The position numbers were made by a program, and so were the translations under genes. Below, piece by piece: positions 25,453-34,326 of a DNA stretch of 64,000 nucleotides (its first letter is position 1; the number at the start of each line of letters is the position of its first letter). Origin of the DNA: JAZKFT01 sp039925965 (GTDB lineage Bacteria > Bacteroidota > Bacteroidia > Chitinophagales > Chitinophagaceae); NCBI GenBank assembly GCA_039925965.1, contig JBDSXW010000005.1, forward strand, positions 62,001 to 126,000, written 5' to 3'. The notes below the pieces were generated by a model. The model saw only the letters and a list, made by a program, of their open reading frames with translations. It did no database searches and had not been told where the DNA came from.

Positions 25453-26126
25453 AAGCCAATATCCATGCGGATCCGTTCTATAAACATTTCCAGAACATGG
25501 TAACGGGCAAAGATCCAGGCGGCCGCGACAATAAAGATCATTCCATATAGCGCTCCCCAGATATGCGCGGAGTGGTTAATATTTCCTCGACCTTTTTTTG
25601 CCAGGTAGGTAGATATGATGAGGTAGAGTGGCCCAAAAATATAACCTGGTATATGCACTGGAATAAATAACAGCCCTACACCGGTTCTGGGTTCCAGCAA
25701 CAAACCTGCGAATATCACTGCACTGACTGCACCAGAGGCACCCAGGCTCCGGTAGCTATAGTTATTTTTATGTTTGGCGTAAGTAGGAAGCAAACAAAAA
25801 AATAACGCCGATACATACATTAGCCCATAATAGAATTTGCCCATGCCCAGCCCAAAAATGGGAATAAATCCGCTGGACCGTATGCCATCACTGTAAACCT
25901 GGCCATTTTCAACCGCCGCTCCAAATGAATACAGGGCAAACATGTTAAAAATCAGGTGCGCGGCATCTGCGTGGATAAAGCCGCAGGTAAAAAAACGATA
26001 CCATTGATTTTGATTAGCAACAGCAGGCGGGTAAAAGATAAGGTCATCGATCAGCTTCGGATTGCCAAATGCAGGGACGGAGATGATGCAGGTAAGGATA
26101 ACAATTACTAGCGTTACAGTGAGCAT
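25449..26126 (-). CDS. Rhomboid family intramembrane serine protease
   Basis: A 225-residue membrane protein with six or seven helices. The catalytic dyad is visible: LGASGAVSA (Ser131) and NHSAHIWGALYG (His188). The HADAAHLIFNMFAL segment in helix 2 is the family's HxxxHxxxN-like motif. ATG at 26126 is chosen; the longer frame translates the upstream word repeat. Substrates are unknown. It converges on tilS and lies downstream of rlmH on the same strand. Confidence 0.9.
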   Translation of the reverse strand: MLTVTLVIVILTCIISVPAFGNPKLIDDLIFYPPAVANQNQWYRFFTCGFIHADAAHLIFNMFALYSFGAAVENGQVYSDGIRSSGFIPIFGLGMGKFYYGLMYVSALFFCLLPTYAKHKNNYSYRSLGASGAVSAVIFAGLLLEPRTGVGLLFIPVHIPGYIFGPLYLIISTYLAKKGRGNINHSAHIWGALYGMIFIVAAAWIFARYHVLEMFIERIRMDIGF

Positions 26127-26130
26127 GAGG

Positions 26131-26205
26131 GGATGTATGATTTTTAATGTATGATTTTTGATGTCGGATGTCGGATATCTGATGTCTGATGTCAATTCCG
26201 ATGAC
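26131..26205. repeat. GATGTCGGATGTCGGATATC-type word repeat
   Basis: The spacer upstream of the rhomboid gene is made of GATGTATGATTTTTAATG, GTATGATTTTTGATGTCGG and ATATCTGATGTCTGATGTC. It is the same vocabulary, in reverse complement, as the gmhA-hddA spacer (GACATCGGAGATC). Confidence 0.55.
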
Positions 26206-26236
26206 TCTAAGCGGCTTCCAGCTTCGGGCGTACAGG

Positions 26237-26710
26237 CTAAACATGATGGTACTTTTCGTTTTTTAAAATGCTGCAGGCCCGGTAGATCTGTTCAGCCAGG
26301 ATCAGTCGTACCAGCTGGTGCGGAAAAACAAGCTGGCTGAGTTGCCATACCAGATCAGCCCGCTTTCTAACTGCTTCGGTTACACCAAAGGCCCCACCAA
26401 TTACGAAGATGATGCGACGGGTGCTGCTCACCGCCCTCTCACTAATTAGGTGGCTCAGCCCCGGAGAAGTCAGCATTTTTCCCCGTTCATCCAGCAATAC
26501 CATAAAGTCTACCGGGTCCAGGCTACCGATCAATAGGCTGCTTTCAGCTTCTTTTTGGGCTGTGTCGCTCATGTAGGCTGCATTTTTGGGAGGAGCCACT
26601 ATCTTCCATTCACACGGAAAATATCTTGATATCCGGTTTGTGAAATCCTCTACACCCTCCTTCACATAACTGTCGTTTTCCTTGCCGATACTCCAAAATA
26701 GCAATTTCAT
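26237..26710 (-). CDS. rlmH: 23S rRNA (pseudouridine1915-N3)-methyltransferase
   Basis: SPOUT-class methyltransferase of 157 residues acting on helix 69 of 23S rRNA in assembled 70S ribosomes. MKLLFWSIGKENDSYVKEGV begins the family. The knot region FVIGGAFGVTEAVRKRAD and the C-terminal FPHQLVRLILAEQIYRACSI with NEKYHH are near-invariant in RlmH. The length is exactly typical. It is divergent from the OmpH-like gene. Confidence 0.96.
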   Translation of the reverse strand: MKLLFWSIGKENDSYVKEGVEDFTNRISRYFPCEWKIVAPPKNAAYMSDTAQKEAESSLLIGSLDPVDFMVLLDERGKMLTSPGLSHLISERAVSSTRRIIFVIGGAFGVTEAVRKRADLVWQLSQLVFPHQLVRLILAEQIYRACSILKNEKYHHV

Positions 26711-26871
26711 AAATTTCCAGATTCGGCTTCAAATATCCATTTATTCTTTTCTCCGGTTAGCGCTTTTATTTTTTATTTTTCTGGCTTTTATTTACCACAT
26801 GTTGATTTCCAATTTTTTTAACAAAGAGGCAATTGCTAAACTGTACATTCGCAGCAAACATAAACACCTGT

Positions 26872-27477
26872 ATGAAGAACCTGAGTTTGGCGTTAAATGT
26901 AATTCTCCTGGTAGCTGTTGGCTTATTGTATGTCCTGTTTTTTAAAGAAAAGAAAACTGGCACCGTGACTAACCTGTCTGTTGGTAACGACATCCCTGTT
27001 ACTAATATGCCCACCAGGATCGGTTATTTTAATATGGACTCGGTAGAGAATGGCTACACCTATATACGGGAAGTAAGAGAACAATTGAAGACTAAGGAGC
27101 AGGGAATCAGCGCCGAGTTAAATACACTCAAGAAGAGTTATATGGAGCGTATTCAGCAGCTACAGTCCAAGGCACAAACGATGAGCCAGACAGAAGGCGA
27201 AACAGCCCAGGGAGAAATTAACCAGATGCAACAAAAGCTCCAGGCCAGGGAAGCTGAATTGACACAGTCGTTACAGGGAGAACAGTTTAAAATGATGCAG
27301 GACGTGAACCGGAAAATAGAAGATTTTCTCAAGAGCTATAACCAGCAAAAAAAGTTTGCCTTTATCTTATCACACCAGCCGGGCGATTTTATATATTATA
27401 AAGACTCACTATGTAATGTGACGGAAGATATAGTGAACGGTCTCAATGCTGCCGCAGTTAGTAATAAGAAGAAATAA
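26872..27477 (+). CDS. OmpH/Skp-family periplasmic chaperone-like protein
   Basis: A 201-residue protein with an N-terminal hydrophobic anchor (LALNVILLVAVGLLYVLFF). A strand (RIGYFNMDSVENGYTYIREV) is followed by about 100 residues of charged coiled coil (LKTKEQGISAELNTLKKSYM... to MQDVNRKIEDFLKSY) and a last strand (FAFILSHQPGDFIYYKD). This is the Skp layout, an outer-membrane-protein holdase. ATG at 26872 is chosen because the longer frame adds residues ahead of the hydrophobic anchor. A strong terminator follows. Confidence 0.85.
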   Translation: MKNLSLALNVILLVAVGLLYVLFFKEKKTGTVTNLSVGNDIPVTNMPTRIGYFNMDSVENGYTYIREVREQLKTKEQGISAELNTLKKSYMERIQQLQSKAQTMSQTEGETAQGEINQMQQKLQAREAELTQSLQGEQFKMMQDVNRKIEDFLKSYNQQKKFAFILSHQPGDFIYYKDSLCNVTEDIVNGLNAAAVSNKKK

Positions 27478-27524
27478 TACCTATTAGTAGCATTTGCCAG
27501 TAATATTTACTAACTAAAAATGAG

Positions 27525-27553
27525 ATGCTCCGCAGACGCGGGGCATTTTTTTT
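27525..27553 (+). terminator. Rho-independent terminator after the OmpH-like gene
   Basis: ATGCTCCGC and GCGGGGCAT form a 9-bp stem (one G-T wobble) with a tetraloop AGAC, followed by seven Ts, about 50 bases past the stop. Confidence 0.85.
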
Positions 27554-27609
27554 GTGAAAGCTTTGTGCAAATTAAAAAATGGCGGCATCAGCGGCGGAAA
27601 TTTACTGAA

Positions 27610-29565
27610 ATGAGAAAAATCATCACCCTGGGCCTGTTAGTATTGGCCCTTACCGCTCTCGCATTTTTTAAAAGCCAGGCTTATAAAATATCGGGTACAA
27701 TAACCGATGAAACCGGCGCTCCTGTTATGGGAGCGTCGGTGGTAGTTAAAGGAACCAGCAATGGAGTGGCCACAGACTCCGCCGGCAGGTTTACAATTGA
27801 AGTCGCAGATCCTAAAACTGCTGTCCTCTTGATTTCCGCCATCGGACTTGAACAAAAACAGCTTAAAGTATGGAAGACTAAGACCTGGGCCATTGCAATG
27901 AAAAAGTCGAATAACGCATTATCAGAAGTGGTGGTTATCGGCTATGGAAAAAGCAAAAATTATAAAATCAGAGGCGCTAGCAGCTATGCATCTCCAAATG
28001 CCATGGGTGGGAGCGGATTGAGTAGCCCTAATGTTAGCTGGGGCGACTTCGCCCAGGATGAAATGAAGGTTCGGGATGCCCTAGATGACAAGGATCAAAC
28101 TACGGTGGCCGACCGGGAAGGCTATGATCATATTACAGAGAATCGTTTTAAGAGAACAACCGATAATCCGTTGTCAACTTTTTCAATAGATGTGGATGCG
28201 GCCAGCTATAGCAATGTGCGGCGTTATTTGCAAAATGGTTCGCTACCACCTGCCGGCGCCGTACGCATCGAGGAACTGGTGAATTATTTTCATTACGATT
28301 ATCCGCAACCTGTAGCTACAGATCCTTTCAGCATCAATACAGAAATAGCCGACTGCCCCTGGAATAAAGAACACAAGCTGGCACTTATCGGGCTGCAAGG
28401 CAAAAAAATAGCTACTCAAAATTTGCCCGCTTCCAATCTTGTTTTTCTAATTGACGTGAGTGGTTCTATGGACGAGCCGAACAAACTGCCCCTGGTAAAA
28501 GCTTCATTGAAACTCCTGGTGGAGCAATTGCGGCAGCAGGATTTTGTCTCACTTGTGGTATATGCTGGCGCGGCTGGTATTGTATTACCACCAACCAGCG
28601 GCGCCGATAAAATGAAAATCGTAAATGCCCTCGACAACCTCAATGCAGGCGGATCTACTGCAGGTGGGGAAGGGATTAAACTCGCCTATAAAACAGCCAA
28701 AGAAAATTTCATGAAGGATGGAAACAACCGCGTGATTCTATGTACGGATGGTGATTTTAATGTAGGCGTTAGTAGCGACGATCAGCTGGAAACTATGATA
28801 GAGGAGGAAAGGAAGAGCAATGTGTTTTTAAGTGTACTTGGCTTCGGGATGGGTAATTACCAGGATGCTAAAATGCAAAAACTGGCTGATAAAGGCAATG
28901 GCAATCACAGCTATATCGACGGATTGAGCGAAGCACGTAAAGTGTTTGTAAGTGAATTCGGCGGCACCCTTTTTACCATTGCCAAAGACGTGAAACTACA
29001 GGTAGAATTTAACCCGGCCAGGGTACAAGGCTATCGGCTGATTGGTTATGAAAACCGGATGCTGAAAAAGGAAGATTTCAACAACGATAAAAAGGATGCC
29101 GGAGAGCTAGGCAGTGGCCATACCGTCACAGCTCTATATGAAATTATTCCTGTTGGTATTGATGACCATTTTTTGGAACCTGTAGATAAATTGAAATATG
29201 CGCAATCGGGTGCTGCAATATCTGGTGGGGACGAAATGATGACAATAAAATTCCGGTATAAGGAACCTGCGGATACAGTGAGTAAGCTGATAGTGCATGC
29301 CGTAAAAGAAGATAAAAAATGGTACGGTACGGCTTCGGATAATTTTCTTTTTGCTGCCGCTGTGGCGCAGTTTGGGTTACTGCTCCGCCACTCCGAATTT
29401 AAAAAGGACGCATCCTGGAACAGCGTACTGGCGCTGGCTTCGGCAGCAAAAGGTGCAGACACAGAAGGCTACAGGGCTGAGTTTATTTCCATGATTGGAA
29501 ATGCCAAAGCGCTTGCAAAGTCAACATCGGAACCGGTTGGGGAAGATGACGACGGGGGAGAATAA
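27610..29565 (+). CDS. von Willebrand factor A protein (YfbK-type) with CarboxypepD_reg domain
   Basis: A 651-residue exported protein. A signal or anchor segment (LGLLVLALTALAFFKSQA) precedes a CarboxypepD_reg domain (about 25-95, KISGTITDETGAPVMGASVVVKGT), then ALSEVVVIGYG, the segment that normally opens SusC receptors. A YfbK-type region follows (ENRFKRTTDNPLSTFSIDVD, then YSNVRRYL) and a vWA domain with the metal site DVSGSM (MIDAS) and TDGDFNVG. It ends in a DUF3520-like C-terminus and an acidic tail. The codons upstream of ATG 27610 overlap the terminator and are not used. Function in the envelope is unknown. Confidence 0.88.
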   Translation: MRKIITLGLLVLALTALAFFKSQAYKISGTITDETGAPVMGASVVVKGTSNGVATDSAGRFTIEVADPKTAVLLISAIGLEQKQLKVWKTKTWAIAMKKSNNALSEVVVIGYGKSKNYKIRGASSYASPNAMGGSGLSSPNVSWGDFAQDEMKVRDALDDKDQTTVADREGYDHITENRFKRTTDNPLSTFSIDVDAASYSNVRRYLQNGSLPPAGAVRIEELVNYFHYDYPQPVATDPFSINTEIADCPWNKEHKLALIGLQGKKIATQNLPASNLVFLIDVSGSMDEPNKLPLVKASLKLLVEQLRQQDFVSLVVYAGAAGIVLPPTSGADKMKIVNALDNLNAGGSTAGGEGIKLAYKTAKENFMKDGNNRVILCTDGDFNVGVSSDDQLETMIEEERKSNVFLSVLGFGMGNYQDAKMQKLADKGNGNHSYIDGLSEARKVFVSEFGGTLFTIAKDVKLQVEFNPARVQGYRLIGYENRMLKKEDFNNDKKDAGELGSGHTVTALYEIIPVGIDDHFLEPVDKLKYAQSGAAISGGDEMMTIKFRYKEPADTVSKLIVHAVKEDKKWYGTASDNFLFAAAVAQFGLLLRHSEFKKDASWNSVLALASAAKGADTEGYRAEFISMIGNAKALAKSTSEPVGEDDDGGE

Positions 29566-29638
29566 AAAGTCTCTCACTGGTCAATATTATTGATCGATTT
29601 TTTTGACAATCTATTCTTTCTTAACCAAACAAATTTTT

Positions 29639-30724
29639 ATGAAAACGATACAAGTTAACATTGCCGAACCTTGCCATGAAAACTGGAACCAGATGCTACC
29701 GCATGAACAAGGAAAGTTTTGCCTGAGCTGCCAGAAACCTGTAGTTGATTTTACTGTAATGAGCGACCGGGAATTATTGAATTATTTTAAATCCAACACC
29801 AGCAATAGCTGTGGCCGTTTTAACGACGATCAACTGAATAAACCCATTACTGTTGCTGCTCAAAGAAGTATTGGTAAATGGAAATATTTCTGGCAATTTT
29901 TGCTGCCGGCAGTATTCGCAATGAACCGGGCAAACGGTCAAACTAAAATGGACAAGATGCCACCTGAGGTATGTCCAACATCGAGCTTTGAGAGGCCAGC
30001 TGTTCAAATGACAGAACCATTATTAAGAATCATGGTGGGCGGGTATTCATCTAAAATGGTAGTACAAAAGGACTTAATTATTATTCGTGGACACGCAGTG
30101 GATGAAAATGGTACACCACTGGCCGGGGCTTCCATTTCTTCGGCAGATGATAAGTTTCATGCGGTATGCGATGGTGTCGGTAATTTTTCATTAAGTCTCA
30201 CTAAAGCACAGGATTTCAATATCAGCTATATTGGCTACAAAAGAAAAACGATCCCGTATAAATCTTTACCCAAAATGGAAGGGTTTGTATCAATCCGAGA
30301 AAGTCATTTTACGAAAATATCCGGTATCACCATTTCGCTCCAGGCTGCCGACGCGGCATTAATGGGTGATGTAGTAATCGTCAGAAATTATAAACCAAAA
30401 TCACCAACCAAGTCATTCTTCAGTTTCCTGCGTAAAACTGAAATCCAAAAAACACCTGAAGCCTCACTCAAAATTTTCCCAAACCCCATACCCGCCGGAC
30501 AGGACTTTAAGATCGATTTATCTGTTGCCAAAAAAGCAGCTTACGCTCTTGAAATCTTTTCAGCTTCCGGAAAAAGTATTCAAGCCAAATCCATCATCAT
30601 GCAAAACCTGCAGCAAACTATAACCGTTGATGGGCAACAGTTTCATGAAGCCGGTGTGTATGTGGTTCACCTCGTTGATGCTGAAAACAAAATTGTGTAT
30701 AATGGAAAACTGGTAGTACAATGA
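29639..30724 (+). CDS. Carboxypeptidase-regulatory-like protein with T9SS type A C-terminal domain
   Basis: A 361-residue protein in four parts. The N-terminal block (EPCHENWNQMLPHEQGKFCL followed by SCQKPVVDFT) is a Cys-containing domain often found ahead of the membrane segment in Bacteroidota TonB-like proteins. An internal hydrophobic segment (YFWQFLLPAVFAMNRANG, about 80-97) comes next. A CarboxypepD_reg domain (about 155-225, GHAVDENGTPLAGASI) is followed by a degenerate GDVVIVRNY. The end is a T9SS type A sorting domain (LKIFPNPIPAGQDFKIDLSV to GKLVVQ). A cytoplasmic-looking head on a surface-targeted tail is odd. It follows the vWA gene by 73 bp on the same strand. Confidence 0.8.
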   Translation: MKTIQVNIAEPCHENWNQMLPHEQGKFCLSCQKPVVDFTVMSDRELLNYFKSNTSNSCGRFNDDQLNKPITVAAQRSIGKWKYFWQFLLPAVFAMNRANGQTKMDKMPPEVCPTSSFERPAVQMTEPLLRIMVGGYSSKMVVQKDLIIIRGHAVDENGTPLAGASISSADDKFHAVCDGVGNFSLSLTKAQDFNISYIGYKRKTIPYKSLPKMEGFVSIRESHFTKISGITISLQAADAALMGDVVIVRNYKPKSPTKSFFSFLRKTEIQKTPEASLKIFPNPIPAGQDFKIDLSVAKKAAYALEIFSASGKSIQAKSIIMQNLQQTITVDGQQFHEAGVYVVHLVDAENKIVYNGKLVVQ

Positions 30725-30776
30725 AACCGCTTTTAACCATCGTTCATCAATAGTTGCAAGAATTTTAATTAACCAG

Positions 30777-30809
30777 GAAGTCTGTCATTTGGCAGGCTTC
30801 TTTTGTTTT
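30777..30809 (+). terminator. Terminator after the T9SS-tailed gene
   Basis: GAAGTCTGTC pairs through ATTT with GGCAGGCTTC (10 bp, two wobbles), followed by TTTTGTTTT, 53 bases past the stop. Confidence 0.8.
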
Positions 30810-30842
30810 ACCTTAACGGCATAATTTCTCATCCGAACTGTC

Positions 30843-31631
30843 ATGCCATTTCTGCGATCGTTTAATGTCAATACCGAAAGGCAACATCCATTTCCATTTG
30901 GTATACCTGCGGTAAAATTTGCTAAGGATGTTTTATTGGATAGTCCCGTAACAATACTCGTTGGCGACAATGGCTGCGGCAAATCAACACTGTTGGAGGC
31001 CATTGCTTACAAACTAAGCCTACCGCTGATAGGAGGGGAGATAAAGGAGAATGCGGGTTTTGAAGCGGCAGAAATTTTGCAGCCCTTTATTGAACTGTCG
31101 TGGAAACACGAAACCCATCGGGGCTTTTTTTTCAGGGCAGAAGACTTTAGTGATTTTGTATTGGGTGTAGATCGCGAGAAAGGCAAAATATTGTCGGAAC
31201 TGAACGAATTAAAGGGTGTGGCAAACAACGACATTATGAACCAGTTGAACGAAAGCATGAATTGGCGGCTGCGTGCCATGAAAAGAAGCTATGGCGAAAA
31301 TATGCAGGCCTATTCACACGGGGAGGCCTACCTTAAAATCTTGCAAACAAGAATTGGGGACAAGGGTATTTTCTTATTAGATGAACCCGAGGCGGCATTG
31401 TCGCCATTGAAACAATTGTCGCTGATTGCTTTAATCATGGAAATTATCAAAGGAAAAAACGCCCAGTTTATTATAGCGACCCATTCACCCATACTCATGG
31501 GCGTACCCGGTGCAACGCTGTACGAAATACAGGAAGATGGCATGCAAAAAGTAGCCTATACCGAAACGGATCATTACCGGATCACCAAACATTTTTTAGA
31601 TGATCCACAGTTTTATCTACGACACTTTTAA
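30843..31631 (+). CDS. AAA_21-type ATPase
   Basis: An ABC-like ATPase of 262 residues without membrane segments. The Walker A motif is LVGDNGCGKST (about 38-48), the signature-like segment is AYSHGEAYLKIL, the Walker B motif is IFLLDEPEAALSP, and the switch histidine is in IATHSPILMG. Such stand-alone ATPases (AAA_21/AAA_23, SMC-like heads) occur in DNA repair, RNA or defence contexts, but there is no nuclease partner here. Its stop overlaps the ATG of the MBL gene (TAATG), so the two are translationally coupled. Confidence 0.88.
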   Translation: MPFLRSFNVNTERQHPFPFGIPAVKFAKDVLLDSPVTILVGDNGCGKSTLLEAIAYKLSLPLIGGEIKENAGFEAAEILQPFIELSWKHETHRGFFFRAEDFSDFVLGVDREKGKILSELNELKGVANNDIMNQLNESMNWRLRAMKRSYGENMQAYSHGEAYLKILQTRIGDKGIFLLDEPEAALSPLKQLSLIALIMEIIKGKNAQFIIATHSPILMGVPGATLYEIQEDGMQKVAYTETDHYRITKHFLDDPQFYLRHF

Positions 31632-32464
31632 TGGATAATCATGAAAGGCTTTCCGGCTTTATTCTCGTTACAAGCGAAAAGCCCGAGCAGTATATAACGG
31701 CGAATATTCCTGGATTTTCATGGCACAGATTAGCTATTTTGCATTTTCAAATCCGTCCTGAAGATATGCAACCCATTACACCTCACCTCTTTCAGATTAC
31801 GCTTGGTGCAGTTAACTGTTTTATCATCGATGCAGGCAAAAACGGACTGGTACTTGTGGATACCGGCCATATGAAAAGTAGGGACAAGATTTTTGCGGCC
31901 ATTGAAAAATCAGGCCGTTCACCAAAGGATATCAAGCGGATCATTCTTACCCATACCCATCCAGACCATGCCGGTAGTGCAGCGGATATCAGTCAGGAGA
32001 CCGGCGCCATCATCCTGGCGCATCCACTGGACGCAGCACTGGCTGAAAAAGGAATTGCGGGAAGATTGCCACATATATTGTCTCCCGGAGTAATCAACTG
32101 GTTGGTGTTCCGACTTTTCATAAAAGGCAAACCCAATCAGATCCCTGCTTTCAAAACGGACGAGTTATTAAATGATGGTGATGTGTTGTCCCTCGCGGGC
32201 GGCATCAGGGTGATACATACGCCGGGCCATAGTGCAGGACATATCGCCCTGTACCTTGAAGACGACGATATACTGATAGCCGGCGATCTCTGCTCAAATA
32301 TGATGGGATTGGACTTAAGCACCGTTTATGAGGATCGGGCGTTGGGAATGAGGAGCATTGAAAAAGCCGCGGCCATTCCGTTTTCGAAGGCGGTGTTTGG
32401 CCATGGCAAGGCTTTAATGAAAGATGCGGCGAAGCAAATGCTTGCGAAATTTCAAGGGAAATGA
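31631..32464 (+). CDS. MBL-fold metallo-hydrolase
   Basis: Metallo-beta-lactamase fold. Zinc-site motifs are THTHPDHAGS (HxHxDH), HTPGHSAGHIALY and LIAGDLCSN, with a final GHG, so both metal sites look complete. Members include glyoxalase-II-like thiolesterases, lactonases and other hydrolases, and the substrate is unknown. The ATG at 31631 overlaps the preceding stop. An internal ATG at about 31766 (MQPITPHLFQITLG) would give the usual family N-terminus, so the first 45 residues may be an added segment or the start may be internal. Confidence 0.88.
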   Translation: MDNHERLSGFILVTSEKPEQYITANIPGFSWHRLAILHFQIRPEDMQPITPHLFQITLGAVNCFIIDAGKNGLVLVDTGHMKSRDKIFAAIEKSGRSPKDIKRIILTHTHPDHAGSAADISQETGAIILAHPLDAALAEKGIAGRLPHILSPGVINWLVFRLFIKGKPNQIPAFKTDELLNDGDVLSLAGGIRVIHTPGHSAGHIALYLEDDDILIAGDLCSNMMGLDLSTVYEDRALGMRSIEKAAAIPFSKAVFGHGKALMKDAAKQMLAKFQGK

Positions 32465-32567
32465 TCAAAAGCGGTCGCGTCTCAGTATTTACCCGCAGAC
32501 TGAAAGTTATTTTATCAGCACATTGTTCTCAAAATCAATTTCACGGTGCTGTCTTAATATTTTTTAG

Positions 32568-34301
32568 ATGGACACAGATACCCTTTTCAACATCAGCTTC
32601 GCTCATTGGCAAGCATTTCTTTTATCGTTTATCCCCGCAATAATCACGTTAGGCGCCATCATTTATTTCTGGAACTTTCCGTTTAGTAAAATTCATAAGA
32701 TTTACCTGGTATATCTTTTTTCCATCTTTGCATGGCAAATAAATGATTCATTTGGCAGGCTTAGTATTGAAATAGAAACTGCAAGATCATGGGACCGGCT
32801 ATTGGTTTTCGTCTACATCATGCAATTCCCTTCCTGGCTTCATTGTGTGTTGCTCCTTACTGGAAAAATAAGATTAAGCAATAATATCTGGTTGATTATT
32901 TTTATTTATTTTACCACATTTGTTTTTGCCATATTTCTATCTGCCGGGCTCTATACACAGTCATTTACTTATTCTTCTTTTTGGGGTGGGGTACGTACGT
33001 TCCCGGACTTCAGGTCATTCCAGATAGTACCACTTGCATGGATTAGTCTTTTATATTTTGCTGCGCTATTCTTTTTGGCGGATTTTGCCTATAAAAACCG
33101 TTCATCACCAGATAAGAAATTTATTTCTCTTTTTATTTTTCTTGGATATTTAATACCCTTGGTTATAGCACTTGCCCTGGAAATATTTTTTCCACTTTTT
33201 CTACAACTTCAACCTATACCCATTGCGGCGACGTTAATGCTTTCAGTAATAGTTGTGTTAACACAACTCATTTCTTACAAGGTTTTCAATTTGTCTGAGA
33301 CAATAAACTCAGAGCGTATCACTGAAATACTACAAGAAATAATTTTTGTTGTTTCTCCTCAACGGATTATTACTTATATCAATCCTTATGGCGAAAGTTT
33401 AACAGGTTCATCAGGGATAGAAAAGCAAAATTTGAAGGACTTGTTTTCAAGTTCTGAAAGCAATTATCAGGCATTTGAAAAACAGGTGGTCATCCCCGGT
33501 TTTGAAAAAGGGATACCGTTAAGTTTTTCATTTTCTACAGAAGATAGGAGTGGCAAAGAAATTCATTGGCAAGTCTCTACCTATCCCATTTTTAACCGAA
33601 AAAATATAGATGGATTACTGATAATGTGCAAAGATATATCGGACCAGGTTCTTATGGCGGAAACAAAATTGGTAGCACTGCGGTCTCAAATGAATCCGCA
33701 TTTTATCTTCAATTCGCTTAATTCTATTCAGCACTATATTCACAGCAACCAAAGAGAATTAGCTGAAAATTTTCTGTCAACTTTTGCAAGTTTAATCAGG
33801 CAGATACTTGATAATTCTGCTAACCCGGCAATTGCGCTCTCCGATGAACTGCCTACAGTAGAATTGTACTTAAAATTAGAAAAGCTACGATTTGGAGACC
33901 GGTTGAATTATAATATTGAGGTGGACGAGCATATGGATGCAGAAAATGTATTGGTTCCATCGATGCTTATTCAGCCCTATATTGAAAACGCCATCCTGCA
34001 TGGCATCGCACCCAAAGAAACCGGAGGTACTGTATGGATACGACTTAAGCAGGAACCAGAACTTATCATTTGTACCATTAAAGATGACGGTATTGGCAGG
34101 GAGAAAGCGCTTGAAAATAGAAATCGAAAGAACCTAAAAGATAAGTCGCACGGTATGAACATAACGCGGACAAGATTGGAAATATTAAACAGACAGTTGA
34201 ACGGGCAGGTAGCAGTTAAGATTATTGACTTGTACGATGAACAAAATGATCCTTGCGGCACCATGATAGAAATTTCTATTCCTTTACAGGAGCGTTTCTA
34301 A
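32568..34301 (+). CDS. LytS-type sensor histidine kinase with 7TM sensor and PAS domain
   Basis: A 577-residue kinase. Residues 10-230 form seven hydrophobic helices in the HisKA_7TM manner, residues about 245-365 look like PAS (EILQEIIFVVSPQRIITYIN), and the His_kinase domain has LRSQMNPHFIFNSLNSI (His378) with the ATPase N-box IQPYIENAILHG and the G-box IKDDGIGREKA. This class works with LytTR regulators, and one follows 25 bases later. It is also next to six gene units whose promoters carry paired LytTR-like sites, which suggests it controls them. The signal is unknown. Confidence 0.92.
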   Translation: MDTDTLFNISFAHWQAFLLSFIPAIITLGAIIYFWNFPFSKIHKIYLVYLFSIFAWQINDSFGRLSIEIETARSWDRLLVFVYIMQFPSWLHCVLLLTGKIRLSNNIWLIIFIYFTTFVFAIFLSAGLYTQSFTYSSFWGGVRTFPDFRSFQIVPLAWISLLYFAALFFLADFAYKNRSSPDKKFISLFIFLGYLIPLVIALALEIFFPLFLQLQPIPIAATLMLSVIVVLTQLISYKVFNLSETINSERITEILQEIIFVVSPQRIITYINPYGESLTGSSGIEKQNLKDLFSSSESNYQAFEKQVVIPGFEKGIPLSFSFSTEDRSGKEIHWQVSTYPIFNRKNIDGLLIMCKDISDQVLMAETKLVALRSQMNPHFIFNSLNSIQHYIHSNQRELAENFLSTFASLIRQILDNSANPAIALSDELPTVELYLKLEKLRFGDRLNYNIEVDEHMDAENVLVPSMLIQPYIENAILHGIAPKETGGTVWIRLKQEPELIICTIKDDGIGREKALENRNRKNLKDKSHGMNITRTRLEILNRQLNGQVAVKIIDLYDEQNDPCGTMIEISIPLQERF

Positions 34302-34326
34302 TTTTTTTTATACTTTGTACACCGCT

